DNA of 64,000 nucleotides from Gordionus sp. m RMFG-2023 (lineage: Eukaryota; Nematomorpha; Gordioida; Chordodea; Parachordodidae). A program made the position numbers and the translations under genes. Below, in pieces: positions 53,401-63,222 of this stretch; positions within the stretch are counted from its first letter, which is position 1; each line of letters opens with the position of its first letter. Where the stretch lies: the NCBI RefSeq assembly GCF_954871325.1, contig NC_088777.1:33333366-33397365 (forward strand), written 5' to 3'. The notes beneath the pieces are model-generated. The model saw only the letters and a list, made by a program, of their open reading frames with translations, searched no databases and was not told where the DNA came from.

Positions 53401-56400
53401 AATCATAATATATTTCCCAAATTAATCAGATAATAATATTTAAAAATATGAAATAAGAACTAAACAAAAATATTGTATTTTAAAAATAAAACCAAACAAA
53501 AATTATAGAAAATAAGAATTTTTATTTTATTTTATCATGGGACATGAAGTCAATCATTTATGATGAATAAATATAATTTCACCCGTTTTGAACACTAGTT
53601 TAACCGGGTTCGTAAGTATTTCTAACGATTCATATCTGCTGTAGCGGTTTGGTTCAATTCGAAACCTTGATCAATCACTTTCTTACTCAATCAATTTTAA
53701 TATCTGATTTTGGCTAGGAAATTTATACATGTTTCATAATCTATCAATTTCTATATAGTAAGTGTTGTTATATTGCCATAATATGTTAAAGCCCTGCCAT
53801 CGACTTTTGGATCGGCCGTGTTAGGAATTTAGAAAAAAATTAAAATGGGTCAGACTGGGCTCGGGGAATAAAATTTGGGCTTGGCCAAGCTCGAACCTTA
53901 AAAAAATTTTAGGGCCTCGGGTAAAAATTAATAAATTTTAGGGCCGGGCTCAGGCGGAAAAAACATTGAAGCTGATATAATAAAGTATTATCAATTCGAC
54001 CCTGTTTTAATATTCAAAATGATAGATTAGGATAAAAAGGGAGAAGATTTATTTTTAAATATCCCTAGAACTGGTGTTCCAAAATCGCTCCATTTGAGTC
54101 GATTTTTAAAAACGGCTAACTCAATATTTTATTCAGAAAAATATTAAGCCCGGAAAATTTTGTTCATAGATTTCACAAAGCTTTGGACATCTATTAGCGA
54201 AATCTCGAGGCTTAGGGCAATATTTTTCTGGCTAAAATATTGAGCTAGTAAAAATTGGCTTAAATAGAGCGATTTTGTATCACAACCTAAAACGTTTTGG
54301 GAACGATACTTGATTAGACTAATAGAACGAGTGGAACTGGAATAGTATGTTCTTGCACAAAACCGTAGAATAAAATTTATTTTATTGACCAACACATTTT
54401 TATGATTGAATTTATTATTAAATTCGTAATATCAATGTGTTATCGAAAAGACTATTTTTTATAATTGTAGGTGTAATTAAAAACTAGTAGCACTTTTCTA
54501 TACTCGGCTGTATGGAATGGGTAATATGATAAAATGATTTTATTTTTATAAAAATCTGGTCTTTTCATTTGGTAAATATAGTATTAGCTATACTCATAAT
54601 TTACCACTTTTAGTAAATATCATTGTAAACTATAAAAATCATACCCTTAAGCTCTCTCCACCCACTCCCCTCCCTTTCCTAATAAATTTATACAATATGT
54701 CTTTATAAACAATAATTTAAAGGATATAATAATAATTTTCCAAAATAATAATTGTAAGGCCTGGCCCTGATAATTTTTTTTTTTAATTTTAAATATTTTA
54801 ACATAGCTTAATATCGCGGTAATCGATAATCTATTTTAATGCATACATGCGTCCATGAGAGTTTATTGATAAAATCGTAACCATATGCAGGCACTTCCAC
54901 TGCAGGAGGGAGGATGACGCATGTCGTCACTGAAAAGTATGAGTGGAAAGGAGATAGGATCGATTTTATTTCCTTTTGATTTCGCATATTTGCCAATTTT
55001 TTTCATGTATCATTTTATAAAATATATATAGGGTTCAAATTTTTTAAAAAAACATATAAAATAATATGTAAAAGAAAAATCATTTAAAGGGCATGCATTC
55101 ATGTATAGAAATAACATATGACTGACATACGTCTAATCCGTTTTTTGTCAATATAATAATTCTCAGCAGCTACCCAAATTTCATGGGAAATGTTTTTTTA
55201 TCGACTATTATTTCAAGGCCTCATCTCCCCAAAGTAGTGCTAATTTACGAGATAAAATTATGTTTTGAAATTTCTGATATTTCTGGGAAACGGTTGTTAT
55301 TATTTGATGCTGAGATTATGTCTATACATGAGTAGTCCAAAGCGAGGGGCCTTTCCAATTTCTAAGTGGTGAGTATTTGATAAGGGCGTTTTGTCCCCAC
55401 CCTCCGGTTTATTCATGTTGGGATAATCGAAAATATGTTTGCTTTTGTTAAGGTATGCTGAATTATGTTATTTACAATGTTGTGTTTAATTAGTCATCCA
55501 TCCGAGTATTTAATAGAGTGGTTTCCTTTAGATGCAATATGTATGTTATAAAGCGAGCATTGAAAGGAAGTTCCATAGTTTTTCTAAGGACAAACACAGC
55601 CCAAGCCTTAATTTGGTGGCCTCCAGCTATTTATAGTCCATGTTTTTTTACGAATTACAAGCTGTTCAATATCAAAAATTGCTCATTTGATAATATATAT
55701 TCAACAGAATAGGCTATTGGTAAGTTACAGACTTTTAGATTGGTAAGTGAATTTAAATTCAAAGCCATGAAAGCCTCTAATGAATTATATTGAAAAAGAA
55801 CTTGGTTCAAGTTAGAACATGTCAGTTTAAATGTATAAAGCCAGGAAGAGAGAAACAGAAGACGAACACCAATATCTCCAAACTTAATGGGTAAGGAGGC
55901 TTGACCAAAATTGGAGAGAGGAGGAAATGTTAGGTTTAAGATTTCTTCTAGCCATTTTTTTAGCTATATTTAGAGGGGTAAAATATTTAGGGGGTGAGAA
56001 AGGGTATTTAGGGAAAGGGATAATATCATCATTGATTTGGAGAGGAGGGATGTAGTATTGTCTGGCTATATGTTTATTTCAAAAAGATACTGATAGTTAT
56101 ACAACCCTCAAAAACCATTAGTAAACTAAAGAAAAATAACATTATCAAAACATTATTCAAAATTTTCAGAAATAAAAATTTCATTTTAAAAATAGGAATT
56201 TTTTTTTATATCAATGGGCCTAAATCTCTTTTTCTTTGATAAACTTACCTAATAGTGTTTCCTGCGTTTAAAAAAATCTTGGCTATACCTATAGCTAGGC
56301 TGCTCCTCAAATTCAGACAGATAGAATAGAATGGTGTTTCTAAAGTTCAAGATACTTATAAAAAAATATATAGTAAAAAATATAATATTTAATTGTTAGA

Positions 56401-59400
56401 TCATATTATATTAACATTTTGATCTAGGAATTAAATATAAAATAAATATCTTGGCTAATAGAAAAAGAATATGACTGGTATTATTTTGAAAAAAAAAGAA
56501 ATTATTAAGCAAAAAAATGTTTACCAATTTGCATTTAACCACTTGAAATACATCATTTTAAATAAAACGCAAGCTCCTCAATTTATAAGTATCTCAATTT
56601 ATAAACTATAACTATAAATATAAGAAAACAACCATATTTGAAATGATAAAATTACCTCATGATGGTTTAGAGCTATATTTTGATGTTGGCACTAGCAATT
56701 TACATACCAATTTTATAAATTTTAATATGACCAAAAATTATGATTATAAATATATTATTTAAAATAAATAAATCTTTGGCAAATAATATATAATTTTTAT
56801 TTGCGATCAATTTTTAATTCTAACTTCTCATATCACACCAGCTCCTCCTTAATTCCAAAAATAATTTCTGAACCTGAACCGAATCTGAACCCCGTTTATA
56901 AAATTTCGAAAACCCCAAACCTAACCGAGAAATTTTTTTGAACCAGGGTTCAACCAGGCTCAATAAATATTGTCTAAAATCAAATATTAAGATATTCGTA
57001 AAATTGTAAATATAAATATTAATAATTTAATGGAATTTTTTAATATTTTAATTTATTTAAATATAAACGGTATAAATCATTAATTTTATAAATATTACAT
57101 AATGATAATGAATAGATTTGTGCGAAAAGCCATCTTGTTAATATAAAAAATAAGATTAAACCCATATCTACGCCCAATTTATCTGATGATAATAATTCGG
57201 ATGGAGTTATTAAAATGATTGAAATTGATACAACTTAAAGAAATGCAGGAGAAAATGCTTAAAAGAGAATCAACGATTGCAGAGTAAAGTATTGGAACGA
57301 TAATTATTGAATTTGGCAATTTTAAATGATTGGAAAAAAAGGAAAATATTTTGCATTTTTGGGCGCCTGCTAAGCTGCAGTACCCTGATTTATATATTTA
57401 TTCAAAATCTTATTTGCTATTCCTGCAACCCAAGTTAATTTTTCATATTTTCATATAATATATTTAATAGAGGTTAGCGTTGAAAGATTTTTTTCACATA
57501 TGAAATTCATTCTTTCTTTCACTAACAACTCTTGCAAGATATTATGCTAATACGTCTAAATAAAATTGTTAAAACTGATGCATGACTATCTTTTAGTTTT
57601 TTGATTATGATTTAAATATAGAATTATTTTTTTATCAATTCAAAAATTCCTAAACCCTAGTTGAACCCGGGACAAAACCTGGGTTCAAAAATATTCCCCT
57701 AAACTGAACCTGAAATTTACCTACTTCTGTTTTTTACCTTGTAACGAATCTCTGTTTTCGAGGCTCGCTAAATCTTTTGTTTTCCATTATTACTAATTCC
57801 ATACTCGTTCTACAAGTTTAATTTAAAGTTTCGTTCACATTTCAGGCCCATGATTTAGAGAATTTTATGCTAGAAATAAATATTTATTTCATACCAAATA
57901 AAAAGAGTGAAACAAAAATGAGAAGGAGGAAATATCTAACCAACCTAAACGCAGCGGAAACAAACTCATTTCTGGTGGTAGGATTCATTCTGGGGTCATA
58001 ACCTTTAAAGTATCCTTTATTTTCTACCAACAGAAATCCATTTTTCTTGGCTGCTTCTAATCCCAATATGAGCGGTAAGTATTCTTGATATGTTATTAAC
58101 TGGACCATGGCTATTATTATTTTTCTAATTAAAAAAAGGAATTTAGCCTAGTTTTTACTTCCTTCTCCTCTTTCTTCCTCTCATTTCTTTTATAATAAAA
58201 TTCTCATTTACTTTTTTTAATCATTCTCTTACAAAATATACATAATACCAAAACTCCCAAATTATATTTATTCTTCTTGGGAATTCTTTTCAGAACAGAA
58301 ACATAGTAATTGAACTATATTACAAAAATTGCCTAACTCGTCAAGATTTATATATACTATCTTTCAATATAACCCCAAATCATAGATCGCCATATATTTA
58401 ATTCTCATAATTATCAAATTTTACTCTCCCAAAATCCTACCTTTAGCCTCATCGTGGCGGGGGAGTAGCAACGTCTATTGGCAACTAATAATGGTTTAAA
58501 GGTTCTCTGTGGTCTGGGTCTAGATTAGGGTCACCTTCCTCGACAGGGGGTAAAAACCACCTGAAGTGATTGATGTCATAGGGAATTTGGTTGTAAAAAC
58601 CATGCTCCAAAATTCCTAATGATTATAACAAGGCATGGGCGAGGTATATCTCAAAGTACCCCGTTGGCTTCCTTATCCGCCTACGACAAAAAGAGGGATG
58701 GGAAGGTTGAAACATGATTCGTAAAAATGAAACATATGACGGCTATAAACGACCTGATAATAAATGGGTAAATCAGTTTACAGGGAATAGAGTAAGAGTT
58801 ATGGCATAGATTGGAGGTATATGCAGATGGCCTTTGAGGGATATAATTAGTAGATGGAAGATGGTTATATGGGCAAAGGGCCTAAAATGAATGTAGCAAA
58901 GACAAAGGTGATGATTCGTGGAGATAATCTGAAGATGGAGGTATCGGGCAACTGCCTTTGTGGTGTATGTGGGAGGAGTTACTAGAAATTCAAAATGCAC
59001 CAGATGCCAGAAATGGGTACATAAAAGATGTAGCGGGAAAAAAGGAAGTCCGAAGTTTGCAAGAATGATCTTTATTTGTGCATAAAAGGGGTACATAATA
59101 CTGATAACATAGAAAATGTTGGTTTGGATATTGGCAAGGGTTTAACCCTGGAAAAAGTAGAAAAGTTTGGGTTATATTCTAAACGCAGATGGTGGTTTAG
59201 ATTCTGCTGTCGTTGTAAGGGTTAGACAAGCATGGAAGAAGTTCAGAAAGATGTCATCTATTCTAACAAATAAAAACATCTCTCTGAAGTTAAAGAGAAA
59301 AGTTTACGTAAGCTGTGTTAGGAGTTATTTAGTTTATCGCGGAGAAATATGGGCAATGAAGCGGCCCACGAAACCAAATTGGAAGAACAGAGATGAGGAT

Positions 59401-62400
59401 GATTAGATTGATGTGTGGGGGAGAGAGACTAGCAAGGAATTGCAAGCAATAATGGGAATAGAAGTTATTGGAATGGTAATGCAAAGAAATAGGCTAAGAT
59501 GGTTTGGGCATATGGACGTAAGATAAAAGATGACTGGATTAAGAGATCTAGATGGAAGTATGAGGATCAACACCTAGAAGAAGGCCCAAGATGACAAAAG
59601 GTGATACAGCTAATATCAGAAAAATGAATCGTGCAAATATTGATTCTCAGGAGGACCGTCAAAAATAGAAAAGAAAAATCAGAAGGGAAACTGACCACCT
59701 GGGTAAACCTGGAAATCGATATTAAACAAAGAAGAACTATCAAATTTGAACATACAGTTATATAAAGAGAGAATAATTTGATAGTCTTAATTTAAAAATC
59801 TTAAAGGGGTTTACATGCCCTATAAATTAAATAGATAATCATAAAAAATATTTAAATTTTATTCTAAATAATTTTACAAATTAAAATGAACGCCACTCAC
59901 TAAGATTCGTGAGAATGGATCGCCATTAAATATTAATTTTCACATAGGTTAAAAGTTTGTATTATAAATGCCGATACCTGCACACTCGTCAAAATATTAG
60001 CTGGTATCGTCATAGGCTGATGTACCTCTACCACGGACCAATATTAAATTTTTTTAAAGTGTCACTTAAAAAAATTTACTTTCTTATAAAATATATTAAC
60101 CTTTTATAAATGTTAATTTATAGTTAAAATGGCTAATTTTTTTTAGATCATTGTAATTTTTTTTTAATAGTGGCATCTCTTGTGTTTCCCTGTTTTTCTT
60201 CAGTTTTTTAAAATTTTCTTATCACTTTTTTGTTTCTTTCTAAGTAGGCATATTCAAAAATGAATACGAATTGAATAGTGTATTATTCGAATTTGATTCG
60301 TTCTAAAACTCTCCACCTAGCAAGAATCATTTTTTTTAGTAATAAATTACAAATGTACAAATGTTTAAATGAAAATGTATATAAAAAAAATTTTTTTATT
60401 GTGTGTAAAGAAATATTTTCGTTACATTTAAATTGATACCATAAAAATAAAATAATTTACAAATATATTCCAAATAATTTGTGCATAGTTGAAAGTCCTA
60501 AATACATACTTCGCTATCATATTTTATCAAAATAACGGAAAGTTTTGTATCTCCTCTTATCAAAATATAAGTATATTTCTGATTCATTCCGTATAAAAAT
60601 AAGGCAAATTTATGATTTAACTGTCATGAAATAAAGGTTATATTGATTAACCCTCATTCTTCCATGGACTCTTTGTTAGTATTATAATAAAATAAAGAAC
60701 CAAACCAACCAGTCAAATATTTTTAAACATTGGGGAGATGAACTAAAACAAAAATTTTAATAAATGGGTCATTTTTTAAAAAATCACGGGCGTAGACTAA
60801 AAAAATTTGGACAATGGGTAGCCTGGGTAAATTTTTAAAAAACCATGGACAGGCATGTCAAATAATTTTTAAACATTGGGCGCTAATTTCGATGTATTAT
60901 GTAATTGTAGTAAAATGTTATTTTTGTAAATAACTTTGTATTAGAAATAACTAAAAAAACCATTTTATTATTGAAAAATAAAACTATTTATACATAAAAA
61001 TTCTCTATTTTAAGTATTTATATATTTATATATTTAACAAAAATATAATAAGACTATAAGGTCAGTTGCACCCCCCCCCCAAAAAAAAAAAATTGAAGAG
61101 ACCCATATAATTTTTAAATAATTTTTAGAAATTGCCTAAAGATATTTCTTAAAAAAAGGTAATTTTAAAAAATATTTCCCCATAAAAATAATAAGGGATA
61201 TTTTAAAAATATTTCTAAAATAAAAGTAAATATTTTTAAAATATTTTAAAATTGAACACCTAGAGATTGTAAAAGCTAGTGATGCCACTGTATAGGATTA
61301 ATAATCTTTTAAATATTTACATAACATCTATCCCCAAGAAGACTGGTTTGGTCCTTACCTCGTAGGAGGTCGCTATTTCCCCAGCTCTATTGTAGTTCCT
61401 GACTCCGCTGCATTACTTTCGTCAGTCATTGAATGTTCTCCTTTTCCTCACTCTCCTTTGTGCCCATAGTCGGTCCGATTATGGCCTAAGCCAGATAGGA
61501 CCGGACCGTTGATCTTCATTATGTAACAAAGTATTAAAGTTGTAATGGCCACCATTTTAATTTAAATATTACTTTTCTAATGTATCACATTTAGCATGAT
61601 TTTTGATCAATACAAAATTATTAAAACTAACATTTTTGAATAATCAATTTTATTATATATCATAATATAATATATAGTATAGTATAATATACAGTGCGTC
61701 ACTGGATGAGGGGAAGCAGGGACTTTCACCCGCTGAAAAATTTGAAGAGCCCCCTCACAAAAAAAGGTAATTTTGAAAATAATTTTTTTTTTTAATTTTG
61801 AGTCCCCTGCGATTGTTAATACTTTCAATAGTGTGAAAAATTGTAGTTCGACTTCTAATATGATTTAAGGTAGTACAATTCATACATTCAAGATGATTTT
61901 TCAAAAAAAAAAATCTATAACCTAGTTTCTTGAAAAATTCTTTCGTCATTCCATTTAAGGTTCAAACTAGCTAATTTTTCGGCTATCACATTGTGCTGGC
62001 GTAAAAGTATGATATGCATTAAGGTTAATGATATCTGCTCCGCAAATCTATCGTCACCTTTTTTAAAAATCAAAATTTATCAATCAAATAAGTCGTCCTT
62101 TAAACTAAATTAATATGTTTTTATATAAAATTGATCAATTTAAATTAAAAAGGACATTATAATTAAGTTCTAAAAAGGCTTATAGGTTTAAAAAACACTC
62201 GAATTTACTTTTTTTAGATTGCAATCTAGTTAGAAAAGAAGATAAAACATAGGCTAAAATATTATATAAATAAGACCTGCTAAAACGCATTGGCCTTTTG
62301 AGTTTGTCGCTTGATCAGCACAAGCCTCCTCATCATCTAAAAGCGGCAAAATAGACTTTTTCATACCCGTTCGTTTAATGGGGAGAGTGGATTTCATCAT

Positions 62401-63222
62401 GCCTTAATATTTATCATAAATATTAGTTTTTTTATATTTAAATAAGTAAACATGATTATTATTAATTTAAAATAATAAGAAAAAACCTTTTTCAAAAGTT
62501 CTTAAGTTTTTTATGCGTTGCTCGGTTACGCCGTAAATAGGGGAGGCATCTAAAAATGAAGTCATTTCATTCACTTGTTCACTAGCTTCTAATGTAATTT
62601 TAATATAAATATTTTATATACATAAATTCTTCCCCCCCCCTCCCTCCCTTCCTTCCTTCCTTCTACAAACTTTGATCATCCATGGATTGAGACCTAGTGA
62701 AACCCAAACATTTAACGTTAAAACTATGAAAGAAAGAATCTTGTGTGGTGTTTATATGATCGCACAATTGGCTATCTATGTCTTCATCACAGCAATCCAT
62801 ACCATTCCCGTCGGGCTCTTAATAAATATCATTTAAAATATATAAAACATAATTTCTTGTATATTTATATTGATAATTTCCCTTAAACGATCAATTATTT
62901 TATTAAAATGATTCTTTTTTAATTGAGATATTTCCAAGCCTAATATAATTACATCTCTTGATCAATTAAATCTCTAATAAATATCATTTTTATAACAGAT
63001 AAAATTAAATTATATTTTTAAAAAATTTAACAAAAAAACTGCTACTCAATACTTACTACTCGCTAGCATCGTTTTAGTCATGTCGTGATCAATAAATTGT
63101 CCCCAAATAGTGGTCAAAACAGATAGTTGTGGAGCATCCCTATCCATAAATTGTCCAAGTATCGAATTACTTATATCTCGGACATTAGGTAATTTTCCAC
63201 CATCTATCACCGAGGTTCGTAT
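38304..63222 (-). CDS. animal haem peroxidase gene, 5' end not found (12 exons seen)
   Basis: Exons, in coding order: 63222-63057, 62817-62671, 62588-62487, 62402-62277, 62057-61922, 58124-57945, 53118-53028, 46491-46311, 39173-39008, 38976-38954, 38812-38654, 38416-38304. All phases agree and total 1590 bases (529 residues plus stop). Key motifs: distal site WGQFIDHDM, GDDRFAEQ with the catalytic Arg and the haem-linking Glu position, LLRQHN, proximal His in FRFGHSM, NIMRGRDHGL, and VTLAKLVCGN near the end. The family (peroxinectin, chorion peroxidase, peroxidasin, MPO) oxidises small substrates with H2O2, usually secreted. The N-terminal part before RTSVIDGGKLP is missing, so a signal peptide cannot be judged. 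Introns hold hAT and LINE debris. Confidence 0.92.
38654..38812 (-). CDS. peroxidase exon (GLAE...GDSYWFEN)
   Basis: Acceptor ACTTTAG; encodes LDLFPVGLAEFPLKGSLLGP then TFTCLLAKQFKALRSGDSYW and FEND. This matches the 'DIdl..GglaE.p..g.lvGptf.cll..qF..lr.GDRfWyen' block. Leaves phase 1 at GTAAAA. Confidence 0.95.
38954..38976 (-). CDS. peroxidase 23-base micro-exon with a GC donor (predicted)
   Basis: After TTACAGATTAG the bases read (S)YSEDITL and the phase matches exons on both sides only if the exon ends before GCTAAA, a GC-AG intron. YSEDI fits the 'Y....DIDL' consensus preceding GLAE. The nearest GT donor would put a stop in frame. Confidence 0.65.
39008..39173 (-). CDS. peroxidase exon (RGRDHGL)
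   Basis: Encodes IDLGSMNIMRGRDHGLQSYV, FRKLCQLSTPRTFDDLIN and DAFKLLYKR. The family signature 'lNIqRGRDHGlp.Yn.fR..Cgl' is unmistakable. Joins the previous exon through a split Gly codon. Confidence 0.97.
39360..39550. repeat. GCCCCCTCA dispersed repeat
   Basis: Shares 'gagccccctcaa', AAAAGG(T/C)AATTTT and 'ctgagattgttaag' with 52230-52385, 61060-61290 and 61674-61830. Ends such as CAGTG(G)CGTCACT at the other copies suggest a hAT-like MITE. Confidence 0.45.
40279..40425 (+). pseudogene. hAT transposase fragment
   Basis: Reads MADLALPMNCMAAF, a stop, SDNSSVNLAKTRVYLQN, stop. This is collinear with the SCMSAFCADNASVNFGKNQS block at 41940-42015 on the other strand, so it is a second, inverted and decayed hAT copy. 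Confidence 0.6.
40832..42043 (-). pseudogene. hAT transposase, core and C-terminus
   Basis: 42043-41312 is open and begins MVNIADSGLSMSCMSAFCAD; it includes ADNASVNFGKN, PIGCICHILHNSCKKVM, and VPIRWLSLIPAMERIL, the hAT DDE core with the second Asp and the 'RWls' block. A frameshift near 41300 leads to 41290-40832, with the dimerisation domain LFSLPHSNASSERIFSLM and RTTWRKERNRIALTTLEAEL. The N-terminal BED domain is missing. It lies in a peroxidase intron on the same strand. Confidence 0.85.
42966..43122. repeat. pair of direct repeats
   Basis: 'tctaacacaaaaattttgaa' with AATGTCGAGTGGA occurs twice, at about 42968-43003 and 43087-43122. Cause unknown. Confidence 0.5.
43290..43437 (-). mobile_element. 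hAT terminus with CTCCCACAA repeats
   Basis: On the - strand the end reads CAGGGTTGCCATGTCTCCCC, a common hAT-style terminus, followed by at least six CTCCCACAA words. It lies upstream of and in the orientation of the transposase at 42043-40832, so it may be that element's 5' end. A matching 3' end was not found. Confidence 0.5.
43640..43975 (+). pseudogene. hAT transposase fragment
   Basis: Decayed KLSITTDWISVQELPFIYL, then an open stretch with KEKIISLTTDKAANILKTQR and SPNLFDGCLAHVKHYLTV. It fits the hAT catalytic region ('ttDnaaNm', 'C.aH.lnl'). Further decayed coding may continue to about 44360. Confidence 0.65.
46311..46491 (-). CDS. peroxidase exon (LLRGL)
   Basis: Acceptor ATTAAAG; encodes VFLANFFYHNPPTSIFINSN, TVNIADCLLRGLVSKPAKIV and EEVRQHLFQSTTQSFG. 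It matches 'lrd.FFnP.....lLrGL..qpaq..D..it.evt..LF'. Phase 0 in, phase 1 out, agreeing with both neighbours. Confidence 0.93.
46586..46680. repeat. half copy of the TAGTGTTG foldback MITE
   Basis: Contains 'tagtgttgctaaaaataat', ATTTTGGTTAAAATCTTAAT and ends 'tttaacaacatta'; one arm is lost. Confidence 0.5.
47088..47775 (+). mobile_element. hAT 5' end with GTTCG repeats and BED-type N-terminus
   Basis: Ends near 'tagtgtagtattgtaaaaga' with GCGTTCG, followed by many cGTTCG words to 47300. The frame at 47536-47772 reads LALPWPNYDKYF then KCKMCPKSIISVLKSSNINL, a BED-like zinc-finger start of a hAT transposase (C-x2-C present, His half replaced). The catalytic part is absent. Confidence 0.55.
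47776..49435. other. peroxidase intron, nothing recognised
   Basis: AT-rich; an open frame on the - strand at 47893-48141 is hydrophobic but has no family resemblance or splice logic. Confidence 0.5.
49708..50480 (+). pseudogene. LINE EEP-type endonuclease region
   Basis: DRVRVATWNVGSMTGRAGEV then HIDVCCIQETRWKGNGARI: the N (first motif) and QETRW motifs of an apurinic-type endonuclease. A stop at 49961 and a frame change follow. The frame from 50071 holds NIISANVPQVGRSEEEKDIF and VDYLLLRRCDRWIVKNVKVI (DYL..R end motif). Confidence 0.8.
50484..50639. repeat. (TCTTC)n then (CTTC)n microsatellite
   Basis: About 155 bases of pure pyrimidine: first TCTTC units, then uninterrupted CTTC units. 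It sits at the endonuclease-RT boundary of the LINE and separates the two coding halves. A C/T run near 62634-62660 is unrelated in position. Confidence 0.95.
50700..51402 (+). pseudogene. LINE reverse transcriptase region
   Basis: PEDWRRGIIIPVYKGKGDF, then MRFGFTSGKGMTDAIFVARQ, VDLEKASDRAPRDVTRWAF, LHQGSLLSPLLFILVMDVV and LLYADDLVLMANSEEELKDK, ending KGLKINASKTKVM. The YADD active site is intact. A stop after the IQE segment (50938) breaks the frame. Confidence 0.88.
51403..52101 (+). pseudogene. LINE zinc finger and C-terminal region
   Basis: In one frame 51400-51490 reads CGVCGKGVARNLIQCTRCQK then WVHNRC, a PHD-like Cys/His finger. An open stretch from 51682 has VRSCLVCGGETWAMKATHEA, RMIRWMCGVSLRERKTRKEL and GGSRPRGRPKMTWTNVIAAD, the tail typical of these LINE proteins. 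Confidence 0.8.
52230..52385. repeat. GCCCCCTCA-type dispersed repeat
   Basis: Shares 'gagcctcctgagattgtaaa' and a G-run with 39360-39550. Boundaries not defined. Confidence 0.35.
53028..53118 (-). CDS. peroxidase exon with the proximal histidine
   Basis: Acceptor GATTTAG; the split Arg codon leads into FGHSMITTNYDCLDKNFNGF then KSIPPIPLRT. It matches 'FRyGHsli......d......plRd'. Phase 2 in, phase 0 out, at donor GTTAAT. The His of FGHS aligns with the haem-coordinating proximal His (His336 in myeloperoxidase). Confidence 0.93.
53285..53985. mobile_element. AT-rich zone with hAT-like GGTT and GGGCC end fragments
   Basis: 53290-53400 and 53580-53680 carry repeated 'ttcggtt'/'gaacc' words in inverted sense. 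53790-53965 is rich in GGGCC words like 11093-11580. No coding; borders uncertain. Confidence 0.35.
54072..54286. mobile_element. foldback MITE, TAGTGTTG family, copy d
   Basis: 'gtcgatttttaaaaacggct' at left; core CTATTAGCGAAATCTCGAGG; complementary arms CAATATTTT / AAAATATTG. Outermost ends are 'ttccaaaatcgctccatttg' and its counterpart 'agagcgattttgtatc', altered relative to other copies. Confidence 0.7.
54290..56840. other. peroxidase intron, nothing recognised
   Basis: AT-rich with some less AT-rich patches (55380-55950) but no motif that I recognise in any frame. Confidence 0.45.
56850..57728 (+). mobile_element. hAT element with GAACC ends and C-terminal transposase remnant
   Basis: 'ctgaacctgaaccgaatctg' at the left and 'ctgaacctgaaatttacc' at the right, with inner GAACCAGGGTTC/GAACCCGGG words. 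Between 57300 and 57590 frames read NILHFWAPAKLQYPDLYIYS, then VSVERFFSHMKFIL and IMLIRLNKIVKTDA, the C-terminal dimerisation domain of a hAT transposase with frameshifts. Confidence 0.65.
57945..58124 (-). CDS. peroxidase exon (ITYQEYLPLILG)
   Basis: Acceptor TTAATTAG; encodes KIIIAMVQLITYQEYLPLIL, then ENKGYFKGYDPRMNPTTRNE and FVSAAFR. It matches 'iv.A..QhItynEfLP.lLG...Y..gYdp..np.i.neFatAAfR'. Leaves phase 2, completed by the FGHS exon. Confidence 0.96.
58426..59735 (+). mobile_element. LINE copy 2, internally deleted and decayed
   Basis: Same start as copy 1 ('actctcccaaaatcctacct') and same end ('gggtaaacctggaaatcgat'). The endonuclease and most of the RT are lost. 58930-59035 still resembles the C-x2-C zinc finger, and 59167-59406 contains SSILTNKNISLKLKRKVYVS with RGEIWAMKRPTK. 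Antisense in the peroxidase intron 58125-61921. Confidence 0.8.
59740..61059. other. peroxidase intron, no clear feature
   Basis: Contains ATTCGAAT-type hAT-like words near 60255-60310; otherwise AT-rich. Confidence 0.4.
61060..61830. repeat. two inverted GCCCCCTCA-type repeats
   Basis: Copy at 61060-61290 ends 'gctagtgatgccactgtata'; copy at 61674-61830 begins 'acagtgcgtcactggatgag' and has 'gagccccctcacaaaaaaag'. The CAGTG(G)CGTCACT ends are inverted relative to each other. Confidence 0.45.
61922..62057 (-). CDS. peroxidase exon (GDDRFAEQ)
   Basis: Encodes DDRFAEQISLTLMHIILLRQ then HNVIAEKLASLNLKWNDERI and FQETR. The 'GD.RvnE.p.Lt..htl.lREHNriA' block contains the catalytic Arg and the Glu that ester-links haem. 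The usual Asn before Glu is Ala here. Confidence 0.97.
62277..62402 (-). CDS. peroxidase exon (CVLAG)
   Basis: Acceptor ATTAAG; encodes MMKSTLPIKRTGMKKSILPL then LDDEEACADQATNSKGQCVL and AG. It matches 'LkT......g..lLP......C......CflAGD'. Phase 1 on both sides. Confidence 0.94.
62487..62588 (-). CDS. peroxidase exon (FLDASPIYG)
   Basis: Acceptor ACATTAG; encodes ASEQVNEMTSFLDASPIYGV then TEQRIKNLRTFEK. It matches 'eQ.n..TsflDaS.vYGst......LR'. Confidence 0.97.
62671..62817 (-). CDS. peroxidase exon (FF...FN.KCLGFTRS)
   Basis: Encodes PDGNGMDCCDEDIDSQLCDH, TTQDSFFHSFNVKCLGFTRS and QSMDDQ. It matches '.ipip..DpfF......C..f.RS'. Donor GTTTGT in phase 1. Confidence 0.93.
63057..63222 (-). CDS. 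peroxidase first visible exon (distal haem site)
   Basis: Encodes IRTSVIDGGKLPNVRDISNS, then RDAPQLSVLTTIWGQFIDHD and MTKTMLAS. WGQFIDHD carries the distal catalytic His and the preceding haem-linking Asp. Donor GTAAGT is canonical. Acceptor TCAAAG is the best choice; upstream exons were not found. Confidence 0.95.

Noticed and set aside
57738-57809. 72-base stretch with good acceptor and donor and phase 2-2, considered as a peroxidase exon
   Set aside because: Its translation lacks the conserved FGHS block; the exon at 53028-53118 supplies it and keeps phase across the gene.
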